Part shown: positions 21,660-32,588 of the stretch, piece by piece
Position numbering within the stretch: position 1 is the first letter of the stretch
Layout: every line of letters begins with the position of its first letter
Assembly (NCBI GenBank): GCA_949358305.1
Contig: OX442315.1
Location: 18,380,427 to 18,440,426, forward strand
DNA length: 60,000 nt
DNA from: Strigamia acuminata
Taxonomy: Eukaryota; Arthropoda; Chilopoda; Geophilomorpha; Linotaeniidae
Direction: 5' to 3'
Made by a program: the position numbers and the translations under genes
The notes under the pieces: generated by a model
What the model saw: the letters and a program-made list of their open reading frames with translations, nothing else
Databases searched by the model: none
Told to the model about the DNA's origin: nothing

Positions 21660-24262
21660 ATGATGACATTTGCAAACAAGTTTAAAAAATATGCAATTCT
21701 AATGAGTCTGTTTATCACTGTCATACAATGTCAGTATTTGGAAGAAGAAATTAAGAGCTTGAAAACGATTATGACTTCACTCCAAGGTAAGATAAAAATA
21801 GCAAGAAAAAGCTAAAAAGCACTTAGTAAATATAAATCAATGTCAGCAGTAAATCTTTCGCTGTGTTGGTGTTGACCTATTTCAGAAGAAACATTTTTCT
21901 GCTAAAGGATGCTGCGCACAAGCGATAAAACTGTGGTTTTATTGTAATTTAATTTATAGGAAATGTTCGAATCTTTTCAAATCTTGTTATCCGAAGCACA
22001 ACCCGTAATTAACATGTGTTGATACGAGTCAAATAAGAAAAGTATTTTCCAGGATAATATTATTGTTACGTAGTGTGTAATTTAAATTTAATATCCTTGT
22101 AGAATCTTTTAATAAATAGATAGTTTTAAAGGGTCAGCGATATTATGAGTGGAAATGGGAGTTAATGGGGGCGTGTTGATTCACCTCTTGATGCTTCATC
22201 AGAGCAAGGTCTTCTCTTTTCCGCTCTTCACGCCATTTGGTTTTGCAGAATTAAAATTCAATTTCAGTTTCCACTAACAATTTTTTCAAACTGGGTGGAG
22301 ATCATGCGAAAGGGCTTTAGGGAGGAATATATACATATTTTTTTAAAACTTTTTTGTGTCTATATATAGGCAAACTTGAAGATTTCAGTCGCACACATTT
22401 GGAAAACATGTCAATGAAAATGTCAGAAATTAAAACACGTCTTGACCATTTGGATAAAAACGTGAGATCGCTTCACGAAAGGTCTCTAGCATGGGAACAT
22501 ATTTCTCAAAGTGCGAGAGACTGGGAAGAACTTTTGCGAGTTGTAGACAGCAAAGTGGATTTGGTCCAGAAAAGACAAGAAATGCTCATCACATCCTCGA
22601 GCGAACCAACTATAACTGGATCTGCATACGTTTCACGTCGTCAAGTTTTGGATGTGATCTTCGCACGAGTAAACAGCATCGATTCCAAAGTTGCCACAAT
22701 TCTTAAAGTAGAAAATAAGTTCACTGCACAACCTGTAAAATTCAATTCAGAGATGTTTATTTTCTTTATTACTTTCAGAGAATAAATGATGACAATATTG
22801 TTAGCATTCGGCACAGGGAGGGAATTGTGGAAAGATTGATTCGTCTCGAAGGAAGACTATCAGTTCTACAAGACGATCAACAGAAAATGAAGGAAATTTT
22901 CATTTCCACACCTGATGAGGAAGCGTCAACAAATTCTCCTCTGACTACCACTTCTTTACCCATTTCAGACAAGCAATGCGAAATCAAACTAGTCAGTTTT
23001 GATTATTTACAATTTTTATTCAATAATTAATCGCTAACGATTAGGTTTTAGCAAATTTCCTTGAAGATTTGGCAGCCGATGAGGATGCGTGGAATTCGCA
23101 TCGATCTCCTCGTAGTCAAGGAACCGAAGTATTGTTTCGCAAGATATGGCGCAAGTTTCAAAATCCAGTAGCCAAAATAAATCGACGATTGGGAAATTTA
23201 GAGCAATTAATTCTTCAAGCGAATGATTTTTGCAACCAGAGTCATATGGCGAGCAACAAAGTACTCACTTCATTGGTGAGAGGAGAATGCTCTCAAGTTA
23301 ACCTCGAATTGAGGCATTTTACGATGCGCACTGATGAGCAATTGGCTCAACTCGAGAAGAAAATCGGGCGTCAAATGTTAAAAATGGGGAAAATGCTGGA
23401 CCGAGCATCCAGAGACGGTGCCCTGACCACACATCCGTACCCAGCCAGTTGTGATCAGGTTATGGAAAAAGGTTACGCTGCGAGCGGAATCTACTCCATC
23501 CAACCTACTTATGACGATACTTTTGAGGCGTTTTGCGACCTCCAAACTGATGGAGGCGGCTGGACCGTAAGACATAATCAATTGAATAACCAAGTTTTTA
23601 ATTCATCACCAACTTTATTTCTAGGTAATTCAGAGACGAGGAAATGTTGGTTCTCACAGAGAAAACTTTGTCAGAGATTGGGAAGGATACAGACTTGGGT
23701 TTGGAGACCCAAGAAACGAGTTTTGGATTGGTAATGATCGATTGAATGAGTTCACAACACGAGATGATGTTGTTTTACGAGTGGAATTAGAAGACTGGGA
23801 GGGGAATCACACTTACGCTGAATACAGTACTTTTAGGTGAATTGAATTACGTTGCATTGTATATTCAATTTATTTTAGTTTAATTTAATTTCTCTGTTTA
23901 GAGTTGGCGATGAAGACGAAAAGTACATTTTGCACATTGGAAACTACTCCGGAAATGCGAGCGATTCTTTCGGAGGTCACAATGGAAAACTCTTTTCGAC
24001 TTTCGACGCAACAAATGATGAATCTCCATCGTGCTGTCCTTGCGCCAGAACTTATGATGGAGGATGGTGGTTTTACAACTGCTTCGAGGCACATTTAAAT
24101 GGACCATATCTTGCAAATCCAGTTGCCAATGACTATTTCCGGGGGATAATATGGGAACATTGGAGAGGGGATTACTCTCTGTATTCATCTGAAATGAAAA
24201 TAAGACCTCGTTCTTTACACTACAAATTTACTGGTAGAGGAGGATCACCTCTCGAGACATGA
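21660..24262 (+). CDS. Secreted coiled-coil fibrinogen-related protein
   Basis: Six exons: 21660-21786, 22370-22734, 22779-22991, 23045-23566, 23625-23836, 23902-24262; 1800 nt, 599 aa, phases consistent. The N-terminus MMTFANKFKKYAILMSLFIT is a probable signal peptide. Residues about 25-360 are mostly heptad-like helix (coiled coil) with a Ser/Thr-rich break near residues 215-230. The last 230 residues are a fibrinogen C-terminal domain: [76 protein letters not shown]. The usual calcium-loop segment is altered and Cys-rich (FDATNDESPSCCPC). The layout resembles angiopoietin-like, scabrous-like and invertebrate fibrinogen-related proteins, which act as secreted ligands or lectins; I cannot choose. 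The start was taken as the first ATG before the signal peptide. Confidence 0.9.
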
Positions 24263-24317
24263 TCCATGACACAATGCCAGAGGAAAGAAAAAATATCTAA
24301 ATTATTAAAGTAATATA

Positions 24318-24323
24318 AATAAA
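24318..24323 (+). terminator. Poly(A) signal of the fibrinogen-domain gene
   Basis: AATAAA lies 56 nt after the stop codon. The next gene begins within 150 nt, so the two plus-strand genes are tightly packed. Confidence 0.6.
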
Positions 24324-24465
24324 GACAATTTTTTTCCGCCAGATGTGTAATCATTGTATTATTTTAAAGTATAATATTCCTTTTTTGTAAATACGTATTT
24401 TCCAGTAATAAAAATGCTTTGAAAATTAATAAAAGATGTTGTTATTGTTTTATAACTGTGACAAA

Positions 24466-25993
24466 ATGTATCACGTTTCAGCATTAGCACTTTGCACGCT
24501 GTTAACAATTGTCGTGTTAGGAGTGCTGTTGCTGGCCATTTTGACAGTTATTCTGTTAGTTGGCCATGAATTTGAATCCAAGGTTAAATTCGTCACAATA
24601 CAAAGGACACAATCATCCCTTTTCTCCGAGAAAATGTAGACGAAGAGAAAGTGAAACTTTTATACCACAAGTGGAAGTAAGTGTCTTTTTGTTTCAATTT
24701 AATTTTTTTCAACCAATCTGAACGATTCGAACTTCCGATGTAAAGCAAACTAGTAGTCTCGAAAGTTTGCCAGTTGGAAGAATCCACAACGGCCATCATC
24801 GAATTCAAATAATTACATGCCTGGATGAAATGAAGAAACAATACGTAACTATTACAAATATTACCAAAAAAATTAATAATTTTTTTTGAAAAAATCTAAT
24901 ATTTAAATGATTGTTTTTTGTTCAGGTTATGTCGCGGCAATTGATTCAAATTTACAGCGAATATTTAACGTGTATTCGGTCTGCAGTGACTCCGCTACAG
25001 AATACAAAATCAATTCTCAGTCAAATGTACGAAAAGGATTGGAGTCACGCTAAAGTTCTCACGGATTTACTCGAGGTATAGAATGTTTTCGTTAGGTTAG
25101 GTTTATACATATTTGTTTTCGGTCTCCGTAACATGCTTCCTTGTTGTGAAGGTCAAGTTTTAACGTTTGTTTTATCTTTTTATTGTATTTAATGAAGTAT
25201 TTTAATTGGGTTGGTAGGATATAGTGATAAAATGGACTGGTTACGCCCACGAATTGAACCAGCTGAAACGTTCAATTGAGAAATATTTCGATGTTTTTGA
25301 AGAGGTTCAGGTAGCTTAAATTGCAGCAATGAAACTCGATGAAAATGTAATTGTGAAATAATTACATAGACCGTGCTTGATGAATGGGTTCATGTGAGAG
25401 AGAAAAATAGTAAAAACTTGAAATGCAATCCTGATTCATGTCAGAGATGCCTAAAAGATCAAAGACCAATTTATGAAGTTGAAGAAGACTTAATGCAACG
25501 ATTTAAAATTGCTTTTGCAAGGTTTGCACTTGAAAATTAAGTTTAATTGGTGAATGTTGAAAATTTTACTTTTAGTCGGATACATTTAATCCTTTTCAAG
25601 TATTTCGGCGGATATATGAAAGCCTTGAAACATTTTGGCTTGGATTTGAGTAAGGTGAGAAGAGAATTATCCCAATTTTTCTTGAGAATAAATTTTATTT
25701 TAAAAATGGCGCCCATTTTTAAGGCCGCTGAAAAAGGGCAAGAGATTTTAGAATCCCTTCCGAGTACGAATCCCATAATTCCATTAGGAAGAGGAGTTCC
25801 TTCGATGAGCTTGTGGGAAGTGTGGTACGAAGCTAAAATGAATTTGAAAGATCGGAAAACTGAGAATTGCAATTTGCCATGCGGGTAAGTTAAAAACATG
25901 AAACGTTAAACGAGACCTTAATTAAATATTTGCATACACTGTAGAGATTTCGTAAAGAGACCACTTCCTAAGAAAAAATATATGGATATATAA
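24466..25993 (+). CDS. Unrecognised single-pass membrane protein
   Basis: I do not recognise this gene. Exons: 24466-24582, 24606-24676, 24754-24844, 24926-25075, 25218-25310, 25370-25521, 25576-25884, 25945-25993; 1032 nt, 343 aa, closing at TAA. An in-frame ATG at 24436 would add 10 residues. Residues about 6-32 form one strong hydrophobic segment (LTIVVLGVLLLAILTVILLV), a signal anchor. The rest is mainly helical, with EEDLMQRFKIAFARSRIHLI and a small cysteine cluster (LKCNPDSCQRC); it ends in a basic stretch (VKRPLPKKKYMDI). The first intron is odd: keeping the frame requires either a 23-nt GT-AG intron (24583-24605) or a 47-nt one with the poor donor GTTGGC at 24559. Other introns are ordinary. 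It sits 200 nt after the fibrinogen gene, and its 3' end converges on the CUB gene. Confidence 0.7.
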
Positions 25994-26012
25994 ACTTTTT
26001 TTAAAAATGTGG

Positions 26013-26018
26013 AATAAA
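26013..26018 (+). terminator. Poly(A) signal of the orphan membrane gene
   Basis: AATAAA lies 20 nt after the stop codon. Confidence 0.55.
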
Positions 26019-26027
26019 CATGAAAAG

Positions 26028-26033
26028 TTTATT
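26028..26033 (-). terminator. Candidate poly(A) signal of the CUB/mucin gene
   Basis: Reverse-strand AATAAA lies about 200 nt past the stop of the minus-strand gene and only 10 nt from the signal of the converging plus-strand gene, so the two 3' ends probably abut or overlap. Confidence 0.4.
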
Positions 26034-26228
26034 AGCTGGAACGCTTTCTATATGTACATACGAAATCAAATTCAAAAAACACAAATTGTCTTCAAAAAAT
26101 GTACAAGAAATGATATGCCCTGTTTGGTTTTGAGTTAAAAACACTTAAAAAAATTAAAAATTAAAAAAAAAAATTGAATAGGTCGTTTTAAAAAAAAAGA
26201 AACTAAATAAAAATGTAAAAATTGAGCA

Positions 26229-29200
26229 CTAATGACGAGCTGATGTCTGGGAGAAGAGTGGTCTCACTTTATGCACAGCTTTACGTAAGAGGAAAGTGTC
26301 GAGTGCTGCAAAAATGTAACGTTTACGTTGTAATAAAGAATTTAATAAATTGAGTTAAATCAATTCATTATTATACCTTGAATTTCCGCAACGAATCCCG
26401 TTTCTGCCGGTCCGTTTTCAGAATAAAGCAACAAATGTAATTCTTGTCTTGCAAAGGTTGTATGACTTGGAGTTTCTTTGGCTTTACCACACCATCTAAA
26501 GAAAAAAATGTGATCTTATCAACCTTTTCTTTTTATTTTCACCATGCAGAAAAATCCAATAAAAAAGGAATGGGGTAGTAAAATCGAAATGTCTGACCAC
26601 CCATGGTCCGGGCTTGTTTTATAGCGGTAAAAAGTGTCCTTTTGTCTAATTGCCTGCTGGTTTTTATTCATTTTTTACTTATTTTTCTCATTTGAACGTC
26701 CAAATCGTGAATTCTCGGCTTTAAACTCTTAAATTGCGTTTATTTTGGTTTGTATGTGAAGCTTTGTTTTGGCCCTGCGAGTTATTTATAGGAAAATGAT
26801 GTAGGTCAGACGAGCATCCAAACAATTGTTCGTGATGATTTACAAGCTTTCTTAAAGTATAGGGTGTGTCACAATTAAAAGACCCCGAATAGTCCCATCC
26901 CCCTTTTCTCCCCTCTTAAACCGGCGGCCATGTCGTATTGTGAGAGTGCTGTTGGAACTAGACTAACAACATGAATGAATACAACATGTAATTAGCATTT
27001 AAAGCTCTACTTTCGTTTTTAAGGCGCCCATTGGAGAGCTTAGATGTGATTGATTAGTTCTGTCAAGGTTATTATGTAGAGTTACTGTACCTTGCAACGT
27101 ATCCATTACTTCTTCTGACAGCTATGTGATGGTCTTCACATCTCTCCGATATGGGAATGCTGTAGTTCTTGAATGACAGTAGTAATGGGACACCTGGATC
27201 AGTCTATAAAAATAATTAATTTTTTTCTTTAATGACAAAATAATTATTGTACGGAGGAACTTTGAACTAAAATGAATTTTCCCACACCATGTTGAGAAAT
27301 TGATTGAAAGTGAGATTAAATATTTTCCCTGGAGATTGAGGCGAAAGGTTTCATTACTTTAATATTCGATATTTATTTTATTTTATTTTATTTAAAAAAA
27401 AAATTAACAAGAACGAGGTTTATGTCGCAATGTAATTTTTCCTACGAGAAGTAATTATCTAAGCAATAATTTCGGTTGATTGGGCAAATGTATGTCAATT
27501 TAAGTCGATTTAAGAAAAAAAAATTATTGAATTTACCTTGAAATGCCATTCGCATAGCGTTATGTTCGGCTGCACATGGTAGCGCAAAGTTCGACGCCAT
27601 CGTTCTGATCGAACCGTCTCTGCCTCACGTTTGACAATGTCGGGACCGCGATCCGAGCCATCAGCGTACGAATGCGTGTCAGCAGCATGAGCAACTTCCT
27701 CCTCCGGCTCTTGCTCTTCGTCGTCGGTTTCCTCGTCGTATTGCGGCTCCTCTTCGACCTCACTCGACGTCGAGTTTGCTGTGTCAACAACTCGTCCATC
27801 TCTCGACTCATCGGTGACATTATTTGCTAAAATTTGATCCAAAATGGGTTGAAGTAAAGTCTCCTCTTCACGGTCATCATTTTCGTCCTCGTTTTCATTT
27901 TCCTCTTCAAATTCATCGTCGTCGCTTGTCGTTTGGTTTACGTTTGTCGAATTGAAAATTATGATTTCCTCGTCGTCCAAGTCATCAACGGTTGTCGTGT
28001 TTACATGCGTTACATTTAATTCTGTTTCGTCGTCGTCTGGATTTACGGCCGTGGTCGATTCCGTAAATTCGCGTTGGGTGATTGATGTGAGATTTGCCAA
28101 TAAAGATTGATCGGAATCGACTAAAGGCAACGATGATAAATCGGTAATTTCGGTTGTTTGATGGGCAATTGTGGCCGGAGACGAATCGTCGTCGTCGTCC
28201 TCAGAGATTGGAACTAACTTTCTCTTTTGACTTTGAGTTGTGGCCGATATTTCATCATCTTGAATGGTTGTAATGTTTGAATCAAGTTGGCTCGCAACGT
28301 TAAAGAATGAGTCGTTTACACTCGTTTGATTTTCTTCATCGACCGACACCGAACTTGGAAGCAAAGTTGTAGGAACTGGTGATGTTTCGATTGATTTTAT
28401 TATAGAACTGGTTGATGTATCATTATTTTCCGACTCGTCTTCAACTTCTCCGCCAACATCCTCGTCAATTACCGTGGCGACTGGTTTGTCACTCGTAACC
28501 GGTTCATCAGTCACTTCTTCCGCCTTGTCCTCATCATTAAGCGCATCTGTAACCTCTACTGTCGCTGCCGATGTTTGCGTTGTCAATTCTGATTCAGTTG
28601 TCAAATCAGTGGCTTCCGTTGTTGACTTTATATTTTCTACTGTCGTTAAATTTTCATTTTGTAGTTGTTCGGTCGTTAAAGTTTCATTTTGTAGTTGTTC
28701 GGTCGTTGAATTTTCATTTTCTATTGGTTCTATCGTTGAATTGTCATTTTCTATTGATTTGATCGTTGAATTTTCATTTTCTATTGATTCTATCGTTGAA
28801 TTTTCATTTTCTAATAATTCTATCGTTGAATTTTCATTTTGTACGTATTCGGTTGTCGAGTTTTCATTCTCTACTGATTCGCTCGTTTGATTTTCATTTT
28901 GTACCTTTTCAGTCAACGTTTGCGATGTGGAATAAGGCGTTTGAACTATCAAATTAGACGTTGTACTGGCTTCTGTCGTTGAATTTTCATTTTCCGCCTC
29001 TTCCGACGAGATTTGTACCGTTGTAACGTCATTTTCAGTCGTTGTTTGAGCCTCAACAACATCAACAGCTGAATACGAATCCAGACCACTTGTTGTTAAT
29101 AACTCTTCATTTTTGACGGTTGAAGATGGCAAAGTTGAACTCTGTACGTCGAGTGTGGTCGAAACAACACCAACGACCACATTTGGCGACGACAATTCGG

Positions 29201-30636
29201 TAATAACCGTTACCGTTTCGTTGCCTTGGCCAGTCTCATTAGCTGAATATTCAACATTTCCAGTAGACAAGATGTGAGAAGTTGTTATTTCAGTCTCGTT
29301 ACGACTTTCGAAGGTCGTCGAGACGAAGTCAGCGCCGGTGGTTTGTGTGACATTGCTCGCGTCCTTGAGATGAGGTGTAGCAGTGGAGGGGTGCGTGGTG
29401 CGAGTACCATTACCCTCGTAAGGATCAAGGTCGTCAGTGACCAATGGGCCTGTCGTTGTTGATGGTATCCTGCTAGGTCCGAATGGCCTTCGAGTAACTT
29501 TAGGCACGTGGACAATATCTTGCTCGACGCCTTGGTTCACGTGGTAACTTATGGTCACTTTCTGGCCGCGTGACAAATGGATGACCACTGGTTCAAGAGG
29601 GCAGAGTGAATCTTGCGCTTGCACAAATCCTGCAAAATGAAATTTAACTCACATTCTTGCGCAAATGGTTCGGGGAATGGGTATGGAGGAAATTAGGTTT
29701 CGCCCATCTTTCTTTCCCATTTTCGTGGATCTCTTTCTTTCGACATCGTTAACACCGTTTTGTAATGTTTCACACGAATCGACCCAACCCAACCCCTCGG
29801 AAAACTATAGCGACCTCATAATCGCCAATGTTTTCTTCCACCTTTAAATGTAAACGTGAGCAGGTGAAGGAATTCCTCTTTGCTCGCCGCCCACAACCTT
29901 CGGCCACCCCGTTGTACACTAAAACAGTCATGTAAAATGGACTGGTGGGACCTGTCATGCCTTAAGCCCTTTGAAATTATATGTTTTTCATTTGATACGG
30001 TCCGAGGGATGAATTTTTCATTGGGGTTTAATTTTAGGAAGGAATTCTTATGCATTTTATAAATGATTGCAATTAATTCACCGCGTTGGAATACGTTATA
30101 ATTATCATTATCTGATTGTATATGCCGGCTGACCTTCGCTCGGTCATTAACAAACTTCATTTTCCAAACAATTTCCTTGCATATTTTCGATCGTGTTTTT
30201 TTTTCTCTTACCATATCACAAATATCCGAGTCGAAAAACCCATTTAGCTTTTCGTTTTTTTTTCTTTTCTTTTTTAAATTCACATTTTTGTATAAACAAA
30301 AAAAAGTAAATTTATAACCCGTCAAGTTCCATTTCAAGGTAATAAGAAGAAAATTGTTAAAACATGCAGACCAAATCAAATTAAAGCAAAAAAAAAATCA
30401 AATCCAAGGTAAAGAAATGAATTTAAAAAATATATATATATATAAATATTATTATTACTATTCATTTCCTTTTGTGAAATTATATAAAAAAAAAAATTGT
30501 TTAAATACAATTAACGCAATGTTTAGTATCGAAATTTAGCGTAAATGAAATAAAGAAAAAAATGTATTTTACCTTGTAACGCGATGACCAAGGTGAGGGC
30601 TGAAAAGATCGCTTTGGCAACAGCCATAGCGTCCAT
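26229..30636 (-). CDS. Secreted acidic mucin-like protein with CUB-like domain
   Basis: Five exons in transcript order: 30636-30573, 29629-27537, 27203-27091, 26495-26377, 26305-26229; 2466 nt, 821 aa, phases consistent. Exon 1 is a signal peptide (MAVAKAIFSALTLVIALQ, start at 30636 or 30627). The 2.1-kb second exon encodes a Ser/Thr/Glu/Asp-rich stretch of about 600 residues with very many NxS/T sequons, tandem decamers (for example IENENSTIES) and acid runs. It ends after NITLCEWHFK. The last three exons encode VPLLLSFKNYSIPISERCED, RWCGKAKETPSHTTFARQEL and HLLLYSENGPAETGFVAEIQ, the pattern of a CUB domain with its cysteines and final Gly-Phe. It is likely an extracellular, heavily glycosylated matrix or cuticle-surface protein; no precise function can be assigned. 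Intron 1 is 943 nt and empty. Confidence 0.8.
28642..28900 (-). repeat. Coding 30-bp minisatellite of the mucin-like region
   Basis: About eight to nine imperfect 30-bp units encode decapeptides of the form (I/L)xNENST(I/T)Ex. Nearly every unit carries one N-glycosylation sequon. The array is open in other frames too, so the opposite strand gives a hydrophobic shadow frame. Confidence 0.85.
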
Positions 30637-31440
30637 GTATGAACCAGTCGCAGGGCCCTTGTAAGAGTGAAAGCTAGAGTTGAGGCATCGACCTTAAAAG
30701 ACAGGTGGATCAGCCTCCGGCAATCCTTTTTTCTTTCTTGTTCTGTGCTTGTGTTGCAGTCACAAGTAATAACAGGGAGAGGTTTGCGAAATGGAAAGAT
30801 GGGACAAAAATTTGGGGAATTTTGTTTTGGCTTTATTCTTTACAAAATAGACTAATCCCAACTTCCTGCACATTGTTTGTCGATCGAGGGTTTATCAAGG
30901 AATTCTCAACATGTGTCATCAACTGGGAGATATATTTCAACCAGTCAGGGAATTATTTGAAGGTCCTGACCCGAGATTTTCAAGATTTGAAGATTTGTTC
31001 AAGAAAAATGGAAAAACGTGTCTCGATTTTTTTCTTCTTCAAAGTCCTTGGACTAAATTGGCACATAATCGAGTTAAGATATAAAGATTTTAATTCCTCT
31101 TAAAAGTGGGGATTAGTCATCGCGATGTGATAAGATCGCTGAAGGAAGTTTTGGGAATAAGTCACCCAATTTCTTGTAATCTTTTACTTATTCATCCTAC
31201 CCGGATGAAGATTTTGACAGATATTTTGATAAGAGGTTTTGTAATGAGAGAAAAATCGAATTTTGATTTTGAAAATTGCCATTTTTCTCAGGAGTCGCAC
31301 GTGAATAATTCTCTTATTCAAACATAGAAAGTCAATGACCTAGCCATTGAACTTGGGAGGCGAAAACGTTCATCACTTTGCGGTGTCATCAGAAATCAAG
31401 TCTCACCTTGAAGTCACAAATTTGCACACGGAAAAAAAAA

Positions 31441-31476
<36 letters not shown>

Positions 31477-32588
31477 GTTTCAATTTATTACACTCCTATT
31501 TACTGGGACCAAAAAAATAAAATAACGAAATTCTGTAAGAAAAATTAATTTTTCTTTATACAACATTCCACACGCGAAATATCTCGTGCCATCTTGATTT
31601 TTTTTTTTTAATTTCAATTTTTTTTTCTTTTAATTAAATAGGGAAAAGAAAATTGTAATATCAAATATCTTCCCATATAAAAAAATATGAAACCTTAAAA
31701 ATTTTTATTATAACCATTAAGTTATTTATGTCATGCGATTTCAACAACTTTCACATTAAAAATAAAATTAAAAAAAAAAAAAAAAGATGGCAGAAAGTCA
31801 CAAATTTCTAAAGTTCATTGCACACAACTTTCCAGATAAAAAAGAACCAAAAAAAACATTAACAATTATAAAATTACAGCTAATAATTTATAATCTCATT
31901 CTCCCAACGTGTAGATAAATAATCAGTTTTTTAATTTTTATTTTTGAGCATTTTTTTATCATTATTATTATTATTTTTTCAATTTATTTACTATTACTCG
32001 CATCTAATAAACCTAATCTTATTTCTACTGTCTTGGCTCCCACATCGCTACACAGTAGCCTCGTCATTTAAACCATATCAAATTACATTAGATATTGTAA
32101 AGAATTCAAAAAAAAATATTAGAAGGCACAATTTTCATTTGCATTTCACCACAACTGTTTTTCCAACTTGTTTACAAAGATATATATTCAAAAACAAAGC
32201 AAGGTTGTTCTATTTACATAATATTAATGAAAAATCTGACACTAATGTTAATGTACAACCACAAAAAATGTTTCGGTTCTCAAAATGACCAACAACTAAC
32301 GGAAGACAATGTTTATAAATATTTCAAACAATTTGTTTGATTTTAAAAAAAAGGTTAAACAGAGTAGAGAGTTAAAATATACCAAATAAATAAATTATCT
32401 TCTGGCACTTCAAATATTCCAATCCTAACTCCCTCCCCTCAAAAACATTACTCAGAAAAAAAGGGTACTGGTAAATTCAAAATTATTAGCTTAACTGCAT
32501 GATATGCATTGCAAACAAGTCCAACCGTGGCAGTAAGAGGATGGACAAAAGTGAATTGCGAAATACTTCAGATCAACATTCATAAATA
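30637..32588. other. Intergenic: CUB-gene 5' flank and Amphiphysin 3' UTR
   Basis: Both neighbours are on the minus strand. The right part should contain the Amphiphysin 3' UTR; its poly(A) site is not obvious. A 32-nt T run lies at 31443. Open frames at 30667-31327 and 31944-32288 are AT-driven and lack family similarity. Confidence 0.55.
31443..31474. repeat. Poly(T) tract, 32 nt
   Basis: An uninterrupted T run directly follows an A-rich stretch (ACGGAAAAAAAAAAG). It could be the poly(A) tail of a minus-strand retroposed sequence, but no body or target duplication is recognisable. Confidence 0.8.

Noticed and set aside
28474-28890. A 138-codon plus-strand frame of repeating VVEFSF-type peptides
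   Set aside because: It is the antisense shadow of the decapeptide minisatellite in the minus-strand CUB/mucin gene and has no independent support.
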